Shown: positions 9,853-18,836 of the stretch, piece after piece
Position numbering within the stretch: the stretch's first letter is position 1
How the letters are laid out: every line of letters begins with the position of its first letter
Assembly (NCBI GenBank): GCA_900177435.1
Contig: FXAI01000007.1
Coordinates: 2,501-66,500 of the forward strand
Origin: Alteromonadaceae bacterium Bs31
GTDB taxonomy: Bacteria; Pseudomonadota; Gammaproteobacteria; Pseudomonadales; Cellvibrionaceae
DNA length: 64,000 nt
Direction of reading: 5' to 3'
Program-made: the position numbers and the translations under genes
Notes under the pieces: model-generated
The model's database searches: none
Told to the model about the DNA's origin: nothing
The model's input: the letters and a program-made list of their open reading frames with translations, nothing else

Positions 9853-12537
9853 ATGGCCGACCACTTCAGACACTACCTATCATCGCTCTTTGAGCCGCGC
9901 TCTATTGCAGTTTTTGGCGCTAGCCAGCGTAACAATGCTCTCGCCACTGTGGTGTTGCGCAATATTGTTGCAGGGGAGTTCGAAGGGGAGCTACTTCCCA
10001 TTAACCCTAAATATTCAGAAGTGGAAAACCTGCCGTGTTTTAAATCCCTGCAGGACGCAGAGAAAACCGTTGAACTCGCCATCATTGCCACTCCGGCGAA
10101 AACGGTTCCGGATATTCTCGAGCAATGTGGCGAGGCTGGCGTGAAAGCAGCCATTGTTATCTCAGGTGGCTTTCAGGATTCCAGTGGCGGTATTGCGCTT
10201 GAAGAAAAAATACTGGAGGTGGCGCGGCACCACAACATTCGCTTTGTTGGCCCGGACTGCCTGGGAGTTATCCGCCCCAATACCAAACTCAATGCCAGTT
10301 ATGCCGGGGGCAATGTCAAACCCGGCAATATCGCTTTAATTTCCCAATCCGGTGCCGTATGTACCGGTATTCTCGATTGGGCCGAAAGCCAGGGAATCGG
10401 CTTTTCCACGGTAATTTCCATTGGAAAATCAATTGATGTGGACTTCGGCGAAGTACTCGACTATCTCATCTCCGACCCCAAGACCCAAAGCATTCTGCTC
10501 TATGTAGAGGGCATACGCGATGCCCGTGCATTTATGAGTGGCCTTCGAGCGGTGGCACGGGTAAAGCCGGTGATTCTGGTAAAGGCGGGAAGATCAAAAA
10601 TAAGTGTGCGAGCGGCACAATTACACACCGGTGCAATTATGGGAGCCGATGACGTATTTGGCGCGGCAATACGCCGCGCGGGCGTGGTGCGAGGGAGCCA
10701 TATTGGCGATCTCTTTGCCGCCACCACCGTACTCTCAAGAGACACCCGCTTGCGTGGCGAGCATCTGGCCATTCTCACCAACGGCGGAGGCCCTGCTGCA
10801 ATGGCCTGCGACCGGGCCCATGATTTGAATATTCCTCTTGCGGTACTGGAAGACTCCACGGTTTTGACCCTGAATAAAATACACGCGGGAATACGTTGCC
10901 ACGGCAACCCTGTGGATATTCTCGGCGATGCCGACCCGGAACGCTATCAGGAGGCCTTAAAGATATTACTGTCCGACAACAAAACCGACGGTGTGATTGT
11001 AATGTTGTCACCCCAATCCATGACCGACCCACTGGAAATTGCCAAGCGCATAATTGCCGTGAGCAAAACCCAGCGCAAGCCCATTCTGGCCTGCTGGATG
11101 GGAGAGCACCGTGTACAAGAAGCGCGCAGGCTATTGCGCACTGCCGGGATACCGGCCTTCCGCCTGCCCGAAACCACTGTGCAGGGCTTTGCTTACCTCA
11201 CTAACTTTTTCCGTAACCAAAAACTGCTGCTACAAACACCCGGGCCTCTCTCGGAAAAACAGTCTCCGGATCTGGACGGTGCGCGGCTAATCGTTAGCAA
11301 TGCTCTGGCAGAAAAGCGCAGAGTACTCTCTATTACCGAAGCCAAGGCACTGCTCTCAGCCTTCCGCATTTCTGTTGCTACCGCTATTGTTACTCGCTCT
11401 GCCATCGAGGCGGTTACTGCAGCCGGGAACCTGGGCTTCCCGGTAGCGATGAAAGTGTGTACCAGCAAGCTGGAACGCAAATCTGATGTCGGCGGTGTAC
11501 GGCTCAATATAGGCAGCGCTGCAGCAGTGCATGCCACGTTTAACGAGCTGACCACACAAATGCGAGAGAGGGAACCACCAGTGCCCATCGACGGAGTGGT
11601 GGTTGAGCCCATGGTGCGCTCAAGCAATGCCCGGGAGCTGCACGTAGGTATTCTGCACGACCCGGTATTTGGCCCCGTCGTTAGTTTTGGCAGCGGAGGC
11701 TCAAACCTTGAGTTGATCACAGGTCGCTCTGTATCACTCCCGCCCTTAAACCGAATGCTGGCAAAAGACCTGGTATCCCATGCGCGTATTGCGCCCCTGC
11801 TGGAAGCCCACCGCACAGTTCCGGCCGCCAACCACGAAGCGATCGAGAATGTTCTGTTGCGAGTATCGGAAATCGCCTGTGAAATACCCGAGGTGGTAGA
11901 ACTCGACATCAATCCATTGATCGTCAGCGACAAAGGCGCCATCGTTGTGGATGCCAAGGTTCGAGTAGAGCCCTACCACAAAAAGGAGATGGCCTACTCC
12001 CATACGGCTATTCACCCCTACCCCACCCACCTCGCTAAAGAAGTAGTGATTGCTGGCGGCTTGAACTGCAAAATTCGCCCTATTCGACCGGAAGACGCCG
12101 AGATGGAGCGAGCTTTTGTAGAGGGCTTGTCGGATAACGCCAAGCGCTATCGCTTTATGAACACCTTCCAACAAATGCCGCCAGAGATGCTCGCGCGATT
12201 TACCCAAATTGACTACGACAGGGAAATGGCCTTTATCGCTGTACTTGGCGAGGGCAGCAGCCAGGTTATTGAGCTGGGTGTTGCTCGCTATGCCATTAAC
12301 TTTGACGGCGAAAGTTGCGAGTTCGCTATTACCGTATCGGATGACTGGCAGGGTAAGGGACTAGCGCGTCATTTAATGGATATGCTAATGGACTACGCAC
12401 GCTACCGGGGTATCAAGCGCATGAACGGTGAGGTGCTAAGTGATAACAGCCCGATGCTGAAACTGGCAAGCAAGCTCGGCTTCAAACGCCGCTCCAGCGG
12501 AGACCCCAGTGTAACCTTGATTGAACGAGACCTTTAA
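9853..12537 (+). CDS. Acyl-CoA synthetase-like protein fused to GNAT acetyltransferase (Pat/PatZ type)
   Basis: 894 residues with the Pat/YfiQ protein-lysine acetyltransferase layout. Residues 1-460 are an NDP-forming acyl-CoA synthetase-like part: CoA-binding Rossmann start IAVFGASQRNNALATVVLRN, GPDCLGVIRP, ISQSGAVCTGILDWA and LHTGAIMGADDVFGAA. An ATP-grasp-like region follows (ITEAKALLSAFRI, about 490-715). The C-terminal GNAT domain (about 740-894) has the acetyl-CoA loop DDWQGKGLARHLM. Such proteins acetylate and inactivate acetyl-CoA synthetase and other enzymes, linking acetyl-CoA level to metabolism. ATG 9853 is chosen because TTGAGG lies six bases upstream; ATG 9847 and TTG 9838 are alternatives. 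Whether the synthetase half is catalytic cannot be decided here. Confidence 0.85.
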   Translation: MADHFRHYLSSLFEPRSIAVFGASQRNNALATVVLRNIVAGEFEGELLPINPKYSEVENLPCFKSLQDAEKTVELAIIATPAKTVPDILEQCGEAGVKAAIVISGGFQDSSGGIALEEKILEVARHHNIRFVGPDCLGVIRPNTKLNASYAGGNVKPGNIALISQSGAVCTGILDWAESQGIGFSTVISIGKSIDVDFGEVLDYLISDPKTQSILLYVEGIRDARAFMSGLRAVARVKPVILVKAGRSKISVRAAQLHTGAIMGADDVFGAAIRRAGVVRGSHIGDLFAATTVLSRDTRLRGEHLAILTNGGGPAAMACDRAHDLNIPLAVLEDSTVLTLNKIHAGIRCHGNPVDILGDADPERYQEALKILLSDNKTDGVIVMLSPQSMTDPLEIAKRIIAVSKTQRKPILACWMGEHRVQEARRLLRTAGIPAFRLPETTVQGFAYLTNFFRNQKLLLQTPGPLSEKQSPDLDGARLIVSNALAEKRRVLSITEAKALLSAFRISVATAIVTRSAIEAVTAAGNLGFPVAMKVCTSKLERKSDVGGVRLNIGSAAAVHATFNELTTQMREREPPVPIDGVVVEPMVRSSNARELHVGILHDPVFGPVVSFGSGGSNLELITGRSVSLPPLNRMLAKDLVSHARIAPLLEAHRTVPAANHEAIENVLLRVSEIACEIPEVVELDINPLIVSDKGAIVVDAKVRVEPYHKKEMAYSHTAIHPYPTHLAKEVVIAGGLNCKIRPIRPEDAEMERAFVEGLSDNAKRYRFMNTFQQMPPEMLARFTQIDYDREMAFIAVLGEGSSQVIELGVARYAINFDGESCEFAITVSDDWQGKGLARHLMDMLMDYARYRGIKRMNGEVLSDNSPMLKLASKLGFKRRSSGDPSVTLIERDL

Positions 12538-12563
12538 GAACCGGAACCAAAGGCACCTGGCCT

Positions 12564-13322
12564 TTAGCCCTCCCGCCAAATCAAGCTTGCCATACGGCCA
12601 GTGACACCGTCTCTGCGGTAGGAGAAGAAATACTGCTGCTCCTCGTAAGTACAGCGATCACCGCCAAAAACCTCTGAAACCCCCAGCCCAAGCAGCTCAG
12701 AGCGAGCAAGCTGGTATAAATCGGCCTTGTATTTACCCTTTCTACCCGATGCTTTGAATGCATCGACAACCGGGTGAGCATAAGGCCTCGTTCCCTCAGC
12801 CTGCTGAAAGCTGAGCAGCACATCGCCTCCGACGTCAAAATGCTTGCCACTGATGGCTGGGCATAAATAGGCCGTTATCTTCTTTGGTGCGGCTTGAAAA
12901 CCCTTTACCGCAGCGCCGATGACTCCAGCGGCAAGCCCGCGCCAACCGGCATGTACTGCGGCAATTTCACCACCATCCTCAGAGCACAGCAGAACCGGCA
13001 GACAATCTGCCGTCATCACTGCACAAACAACTCCCCGCTCTCGAGTATAAGCAGCGTCGGCAGTGATATTTAAGGCAGAAGCTGAACTTAACTCCGCTAC
13101 GCTTATACCGTGAACCTGCTCTAGCCAAACAGGCTCGCCGGGCAAGCGCATGCTCAATTGATTGCGATTTTGTGCTACACGCCCAGGTGAGTCGCCAACA
13201 TGTAAACCAAGGTTATTGCTCGCGTAGGGTGGCAAACTGGTGCCACCTGTACGCAGGGTTTGCAGTGCCTTCACGCCTTTGGGAAGGGCCCATTCCGGCT
13301 GGTACCATGCGGAGTCTGCCAT
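12564..13322 (-). CDS. yfiH: YfiH family peptidoglycan editing factor / multicopper polyphenol oxidase fold protein
   Basis: 252 residues from ATG 13322 (MADSAWYQPEWALPKGVKAL). Family motifs: SLPPYASNNLGLHVGD, WLEQVHG, CAVMTADCLPVLLCSEDG, AAVHAGWRGLAAGV and the terminal FGGDRCTYEEQQYFFSYRRDGVTGRMASLIW. The conserved His and Cys of VHG, TADCLP and VHAGW form the metal site. Members were first described as laccase-like or purine-nucleoside-acting enzymes; in E. coli YfiH removes misincorporated L-serine from peptidoglycan precursors. It starts two bases after the rluD stop, so the two are probably co-translated. Longer starts overlapping rluD are possible but not supported by family alignment. 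Confidence 0.9.
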   Translation of the reverse strand: MADSAWYQPEWALPKGVKALQTLRTGGTSLPPYASNNLGLHVGDSPGRVAQNRNQLSMRLPGEPVWLEQVHGISVAELSSASALNITADAAYTRERGVVCAVMTADCLPVLLCSEDGGEIAAVHAGWRGLAAGVIGAAVKGFQAAPKKITAYLCPAISGKHFDVGGDVLLSFQQAEGTRPYAHPVVDAFKASGRKGKYKADLYQLARSELLGLGVSEVFGGDRCTYEEQQYFFSYRRDGVTGRMASLIWREG

Positions 13323-13324
13323 GC

Positions 13325-14311
13325 CTAAGCGCTCAAAAGAGTGAGTAGCTGCTGCATATCGGCGGGCACATCTGCCTGCCACTGGCAAGCTTCTCTGGAT
13401 ATGGGGTGTATTAAACCCAACTTGTAGGCGTGCAGAGCCTGCCTGGGAAATTCAGCCAACAGGGATAAATCAGGGTTGGCTCGCAGCAGCTTCTCAGGCA
13501 TTTTTTTCCCGTAGGGCACATCGCCTATCAAGGGATGGCCAAGGTGAGCCATATGAACCCGGATCTGATGGGTGCGCCCGGTCTCAAGCTTCAATTCCAA
13601 GTGAGTAAAATCAGTATAATCCTTCACAATTTGGTAGTGCGTGAGCGCCTCTTTACCACCTCGTTCAAGTACCGCCATTTTGGTTCGCACGCTTGGGTGC
13701 CGACCTATTGCCGCGCATACAAAGCCAGAAGCGCGAACACTGCCATGCACAATAGCCTGATAATTACGCTTTACTGTTCGAGCCTGTAATTGCTGCACAA
13801 GCGCCTGCTGCGCTATTTCAGACTTTGCTACCACCATCAAACCAGTTGTGTCTTTATCCAGCCGGTGAACGATACCGGCCCGGGGCAATTTAGCGTGAAC
13901 AGGATTATGGTGTAACAAGCCATTGAGCAAAGTGCCGCTGTAGTTCCCCGCCGCAGGGTGAACTACCAGGCCCGAGGGCTTGTTGATCACTAGCAGGTAT
14001 TCATCCTCATAGACGATGTTCAATGGAATATCTTCTGCCAGCCAGGCCGCCTGCTCACGCTCAACCGCGAGCAACGAGATCAATTCTCCTCCGGCCAGCT
14101 TTGCGTTGGGCTTAACTGTTCGGCCATCCAACGTTAAGTTACCCTCCCGAATCCATTGTTGCAGACGAGAGCGGGAGTATTGGGGGAACATTTCCGCCGC
14201 AAATTGATCCAACCTGCAGCCACATTTATCCAGTGGCACCCCACAGGTGAGAGGCGATTCTTTGGTATTTGAATCAAAGTCATCTTCCGGGAGCGAAGTG
14301 GAGTTGGTCAT
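13325..14311 (-). CDS. rluD: 23S rRNA pseudouridine(1911/1915/1917) synthase RluD
   Basis: Modifies helix 69 of 23S rRNA, needed for ribosome assembly and translation termination. 328 residues. An N-terminal S4 RNA-binding domain (RLDQFAAEMFPQYSRSRLQQWI, about 32-55) is followed by the RluA-type catalytic domain with the aspartate-bearing motif IVHRLDKDTTGLMVVAK (about 145-162) and LKLETGRTHQIRVHMAHLGHP. The extra 25 residues before the S4 domain are polar and probably disordered. Upstream of yfiH and divergent from bamD, as in Pseudomonas and E. coli. Confidence 0.95.
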   Translation of the reverse strand: MTNSTSLPEDDFDSNTKESPLTCGVPLDKCGCRLDQFAAEMFPQYSRSRLQQWIREGNLTLDGRTVKPNAKLAGGELISLLAVEREQAAWLAEDIPLNIVYEDEYLLVINKPSGLVVHPAAGNYSGTLLNGLLHHNPVHAKLPRAGIVHRLDKDTTGLMVVAKSEIAQQALVQQLQARTVKRNYQAIVHGSVRASGFVCAAIGRHPSVRTKMAVLERGGKEALTHYQIVKDYTDFTHLELKLETGRTHQIRVHMAHLGHPLIGDVPYGKKMPEKLLRANPDLSLLAEFPRQALHAYKLGLIHPISREACQWQADVPADMQQLLTLLSA

Positions 14312-14516
14312 TTGTATTTAAACCTTCTGCTGCATTACACTGTCGCACCCGCGGCCGGCGGTAAACTGCGTTTATGCCAGACAAATTTGCGGCATATGAA
14401 GCAGGCACGGGGTTAACGGGAATACGGTATTTTTCTGCATTCTTATCATTTTGTTTACGGCTTCAGTATTGAAGCCCGTGCTGAGCTATCAGCACAGCCT
14501 AAAAAATAGATTTAAC

Positions 14517-15425
14517 ATGAGCCAAGTTTCCAAAATACTTTTCATTACACTCACGGCAAGCCTGCTGCTTAACGGCTGTTCCAGTAAAGATAACAAAATG
14601 GATCATAGCAGTGAACAGATGGCTTATAACATCGCGCAGAAATACCTGAGGGGCTCCAACTGGGAAGCCGCCTCGGAAGCGCTGGAGATCCTGGAAGAAA
14701 ACTATCCCTTTGGCAGCTACGCTGAGCAATCCCAGTTAGAACTGGTGTATGCCTATTACCGCGCTGAGGAGCACGAGCTGGCCATTGCCTCGGCAGACCG
14801 TTTTATTCGGCTGCATCCTCAGCACCGCAATGTAGATTATGCCTACTACATGCGAGGCGTGTCTGCATTTAAGAACGACACCGCCTTCTACTCTGTTCTG
14901 CCAACCGATATCACCAAGCGAGACGCGGGTACCGCGCGTGAATCCTTCGACTACTTCGCCCAATTACTCGACCGTTACCCTGACAGCGTATACGCCGTAG
15001 ATGCACAAAAACGCATGATCTATTTGCGCAACATGCTGGCTCGCTACGAAATCCACGTAGCCAACTATTATTTCAAGCGTGGCGCATACCTTGCCGCAGC
15101 CAATCGCGGTCGATATGTAGTAGAAAACTTCCAACAAACCCCTGCGGTGCCAGATGGACTTGCTGTAATGGCGCAGGCTTATCATATGCTGGATATGGAA
15201 GAGCTATCGAACAGCGCCGCCAAAGTGCTGGTTGCAAACTTCCCGGAACATCCGGCCTTAAAAAATGGCGATTTTAATTACCGCTTCGGCAGGGATGAAA
15301 GTATCTCCTGGGTAACCATTGCCACGCTGGGGCTGTTCAAAAAACAGCCTTACACCAATTTTGATACTCGAGAAATCTACAATACGTTTTATCGTGAAGA
15401 TCTGGATGTTACTCCTCCGGGGTAA
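14517..15425 (+). CDS. bamD: Outer membrane protein assembly factor BamD (ComL/YfiO) lipoprotein
   Basis: Essential lipoprotein of the BAM complex that inserts beta-barrel proteins in the outer membrane. 302 residues from ATG 14517 (MSQVSKILFITL); the lipobox LLLNGC puts the acylated cysteine near residue 20. Five TPR-like repeats follow, with family motifs YPFGSYAEQSQLELVYAYY and NVDYAYYMRGVSAF. At 302 residues it is longer than E. coli BamD (245), with extra sequence at the C-terminus after the last TPR. An upstream in-frame ATG at 14451 would put 22 residues before the signal peptide and is rejected. Divergent from rluD. Confidence 0.95.
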   Translation: MSQVSKILFITLTASLLLNGCSSKDNKMDHSSEQMAYNIAQKYLRGSNWEAASEALEILEENYPFGSYAEQSQLELVYAYYRAEEHELAIASADRFIRLHPQHRNVDYAYYMRGVSAFKNDTAFYSVLPTDITKRDAGTARESFDYFAQLLDRYPDSVYAVDAQKRMIYLRNMLARYEIHVANYYFKRGAYLAAANRGRYVVENFQQTPAVPDGLAVMAQAYHMLDMEELSNSAAKVLVANFPEHPALKNGDFNYRFGRDESISWVTIATLGLFKKQPYTNFDTREIYNTFYREDLDVTPPG

Positions 15426-15482
15426 GGCTCTTCTAGGACGCACTCACTAAAGAGCGCGTCTACGCCCAGGAAGAGATTGCCT

Positions 15483-17105
15483 TTAGTCCCCTATCTGCCA
15501 GCCGTTAGTGATTGGGTAGCGCCGATCACGACCAAAGGCGCGAGCGCTAATGCGGATACCCACTGGAGCCTGTCTTCGCTTATATTCGTTAATATCCACC
15601 AAGCTTAAAACTCGTTTCACGTCTTCTGCGACAAAACCTTTTGCGATAATAGCTTGCGCGCTGCAATCCTGCTCAATGTATAGCTCCAGAATTTGGTCCA
15701 GAATGCCATAAGGCGGCAGTGAGTCTTCATCTTTCTGGTCAGGCGCCAACTCTGCTGAGGGCGGACGGGTAATAACCGACTCAGGAATAACTTCGCCAAG
15801 ACTATTGCGATAACGAGAAAGCTCAAATACTGTGGTTTTCGGCACATCTTTTAGCACATCCAAGCCACCCGCCATATCGCCGTAAAGGGTTGCATAACCC
15901 ACTGCCATTTCGCTTTTATTACCGGTTGTAAGTACCAGATAACCCAGCTTGTTTGAAATCGCCATCAGCAGCACACCGCGGCTGCGTGCTTGAATATTCT
16001 CTTCCGTGGTATCCCTTTCGGTATTTTCGAAGGCCTGCTCAAGCTGACGCATAAATGCTTCATAAACGGGCTCAATACTGATGCTACGGTAATCGACTCC
16101 CAATCGAGTGGCTTCCTCCTCGGCATCGTTTTTACTCATGTCGGAGGTATAGCGGAAGGGCATCATTACCGCGTGGACTCTCTCCGGCCCAAGCGCATCC
16201 GCAGCAATCGCTAAAGTTAAGGCAGAATCTATCCCTCCAGACAAACCAAGCACCACGCCCTTAAAGCGATTTTTATTAACATAGTCTTTCACACCCAAGA
16301 CAAGCGCTTTGTAGATAGTGGCCAAATGCTGGCTATCCCGTTCAACTTCTTCGGTAAACGCACTTAGCTCGCCGTTTTCAAAGTGCAACACCGCAAGCTG
16401 CTCTTCAAAGAAACCGGCCATGGCTAAGGTTTCTCCGGAGGTAGTCACCGCAAAGGAGCCTCCATCGAACACCAGCTCATCCTGCCCGCCAACCTGATTT
16501 ACATACACAATGGGCACGCCTACATGTTCAGCTCGCTCCAGTAGCAAGGCCTCTCGTTCTGCTTGCTTACGCGTGTGAAAAGGCGAAGCATTCAAATTCA
16601 GCAGCAAATCTGCACCACAGTCTTTTGCCTGCGTAACAGGCCCCCCATCCCAGATATCCTCACATATGGAAAGCGCTATGCTTACCCCCATACATTGGAA
16701 AACACCGTTTTCGCTACCCTCAGCAAAATAACGCTTTTCATCAAACACCTGGTAATTTGGTAAGCATTGTTTGGCATACTCGAAAATAACACGCCCCTGA
16801 TAAATAACGCCCGCCATGTTATACATCTTGCCGTTCACCACCTTCGGATAACCAATAACCATATGCGTGCGCATAGGCTCACTGCAGAGTTTATGCAGGG
16901 CTCGGTCAATACGTAGATCACAACTCGGACGCAAAAGAAGGTCTTCCGGGGGGTAACCGGTAAGCGTTAGCTCGGGAAACACCACCAAGTCTGCCTGGTA
17001 CTTATTCTGTGCCTCTTGGGCAAAGCTCAGAATTTTCTGCACATTGCCATCAATATCGCCAACCAAAGGGTTGATTTGGGCCATTGCTATGATGAGTTTT
17101 GACAT
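15483..17105 (-). CDS. nadE: Glutamine-dependent NAD+ synthase
   Basis: Last step of NAD synthesis: amidates deamido-NAD using ammonia released from glutamine by its own N-terminal domain. 540 residues from ATG 17105 (MSKLIIAMAQINPLVGDIDGN). The N-terminal nitrilase-type glutaminase (about 1-250) shows the E-K-C triad in FPELTLTGYPPEDL, AKQCLPNYQVFDEKRYF and LSICEDIWDGG. The C-terminal synthetase has the ATP-binding loop LGLSGGIDSALTLAI (near 282) and TTGNKSEMAVGYATLYGDMAGG. An upstream ATG at 17156 is rejected because the family starts at MSKLIIAMAQ. Convergent with bamD and divergent from pilS. Confidence 0.95.
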   Translation of the reverse strand: MSKLIIAMAQINPLVGDIDGNVQKILSFAQEAQNKYQADLVVFPELTLTGYPPEDLLLRPSCDLRIDRALHKLCSEPMRTHMVIGYPKVVNGKMYNMAGVIYQGRVIFEYAKQCLPNYQVFDEKRYFAEGSENGVFQCMGVSIALSICEDIWDGGPVTQAKDCGADLLLNLNASPFHTRKQAEREALLLERAEHVGVPIVYVNQVGGQDELVFDGGSFAVTTSGETLAMAGFFEEQLAVLHFENGELSAFTEEVERDSQHLATIYKALVLGVKDYVNKNRFKGVVLGLSGGIDSALTLAIAADALGPERVHAVMMPFRYTSDMSKNDAEEEATRLGVDYRSISIEPVYEAFMRQLEQAFENTERDTTEENIQARSRGVLLMAISNKLGYLVLTTGNKSEMAVGYATLYGDMAGGLDVLKDVPKTTVFELSRYRNSLGEVIPESVITRPPSAELAPDQKDEDSLPPYGILDQILELYIEQDCSAQAIIAKGFVAEDVKRVLSLVDINEYKRRQAPVGIRISARAFGRDRRYPITNGWQIGD

Positions 17106-17205
17106 ATACTTTCTGAAGCTCCAGCGTGTACCTATAGAATAAATGCAGGCGCGCATTTTCAGCTAATAGCAAAAAAATCGCAAAGCCTGTTAGCCACCAC
17201 TTGAT

Positions 17206-18834
17206 ATGGAAACAAATTTGAATTCAGCCAGCGATCATACCACTCCGGAAATAGAGGCCTTTAGTTCACACAACAACCCGCGAATTCTGCAGGTATACCT
17301 TTACTATCGCCTGATATTGGGCTTACTGCTCTGGCTCACCTTCAGCTTAAGCAGCTCAACGCAATTACTGGGCCGCCTGCACCCGCAGCTTTTTCAAATC
17401 ACCTCGCTGATCTACATCGCCATCTGCCTGGCAACCATAATAGCTTACAGCGCTCTGTCGCTAAAACATTCCACCAAAAGTACAGGCCTGTTACTTGTCA
17501 TTGATTTAGTCGCCTTAATGCTGCTCATTCACGCTAGCGATGGATTAAAAAGCAGCCTCGCCTATCTGGTGCTGGTGAACATTGCTATGGCCAGTATTTT
17601 TTTACGAGGTCAGCTTTCGTTTGCCTACGCAGCTCTAAGCAGCCTATTCGCCCTGGCAGAAGCAATCAATCTAGGCACCAAAAGCTTAAGCAATTCCAAC
17701 GATCTGTTTGCAGCGGGTACCTTGGGTATACTCATTTTCATCACCGCCATCAGCTTTCACTACCTTACTGAGAAAATACGGGAAAGCGATATTGCAGCGG
17801 CCCATCAGGCGAATTATGCGCGGCATTTACAACAATTGGCTCAACATATTGTTACGCGCATGAGGACGGGCATAATTGTTATCGACGACCAGGACAAAAT
17901 CGAGCTCATCAACCAGTCTGCCCTGCAACTACTTGACCTGCCTACTGATAATTACAATGGCACGCGAATAACAGAAAAGGCGGACTTGGGCGGCCTGCTG
18001 GCTGAATGGCACGCATCCCCGGAAATGCTGGCACCCAAAATTCATACATTGCGAGCAGGGCAGGAAGTAAGAGTGAGCTTTGCCAACCTGAAAACACCTG
18101 ACGCTGACCGCACCATTATGTATATGGAAGACCATCGGTCACTGGCGCAACAAGCTCAGCAACTAAAACTGGCTTCTCTTGGCCGCCTAACAGCCAGCAT
18201 AGCCCACGAGGTCAGAAACCCTCTGGGTGCCATTTCGCACGCATCACAGCTGCTCTCCGAAGCCGATTACCTGCGCTCAGGTGACCAGCGTCTGATTGAG
18301 ATAATATTGCAGCACTCGGAACGGGTTAACCAGATTATTGAAAACACTCTGACAATTTCCCGACGCAAAGAGCCCAAACCTAAAACCTTAAAACTTGCTG
18401 AGTGGCTGCCAAAATTTATTAACGAGTTCCAAGCAAATAAAACGACGGTTGGCCTTTCGCTGACCAACGCCTCCGCCACGGTAAAGTTCGACCCGGTGCA
18501 TTTGGCACAAGTACTAACCAACCTTTGTGAAAACGGCGCTCGCTTTAGTAAAGCAAGCACTGGCAAGCCCTTCGTAGAAATTAACGCAGGAATCAGCGAC
18601 AATGACGATACGGCTTTCATTGAAGTAATTGACGGCGGCCCTGGGGTTTCAGCCGATCAGCTAGAGGAGATATTTGACCCTTTCTTCACCACAGACGAAA
18701 AAGGTTCAGGTTTGGGTTTGTATATATCCAGAGAACTCTGTGAAATTAACCAGGCGAGCCTCTATTTTAAGAGAACAGATAAAAATAAAAGTTGCTTCAG
18801 AATTAACTGCACCCATCACCAAAGAATGATTTAG
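17206..18834 (+). CDS. pilS: Type IV pilus sensor histidine kinase PilS
   Basis: Inner-membrane kinase that, with PilR, controls pilin transcription. 542 residues. Six predicted membrane segments (about 30-195) sense the membrane state (in Pseudomonas, the amount of PilA). A PAS-like domain follows (IIVIDDQDKIELINQSALQLL, about 223-245), then the HisKA box SIAHEVRNPLGAISHASQLL with phospho-acceptor H334, and an ATPase domain with NLCENGARFS, DGGPGVS, FDPFFTT and GSGLGLYISRELC. It ends two bases before pilR. The same pilS-pilR order downstream of bamD occurs in Pseudomonas aeruginosa. Confidence 0.92.
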   Translation: METNLNSASDHTTPEIEAFSSHNNPRILQVYLYYRLILGLLLWLTFSLSSSTQLLGRLHPQLFQITSLIYIAICLATIIAYSALSLKHSTKSTGLLLVIDLVALMLLIHASDGLKSSLAYLVLVNIAMASIFLRGQLSFAYAALSSLFALAEAINLGTKSLSNSNDLFAAGTLGILIFITAISFHYLTEKIRESDIAAAHQANYARHLQQLAQHIVTRMRTGIIVIDDQDKIELINQSALQLLDLPTDNYNGTRITEKADLGGLLAEWHASPEMLAPKIHTLRAGQEVRVSFANLKTPDADRTIMYMEDHRSLAQQAQQLKLASLGRLTASIAHEVRNPLGAISHASQLLSEADYLRSGDQRLIEIILQHSERVNQIIENTLTISRRKEPKPKTLKLAEWLPKFINEFQANKTTVGLSLTNASATVKFDPVHLAQVLTNLCENGARFSKASTGKPFVEINAGISDNDDTAFIEVIDGGPGVSADQLEEIFDPFFTTDEKGSGLGLYISRELCEINQASLYFKRTDKNKSCFRINCTHHQRMI

Positions 18835-18836
18835 CT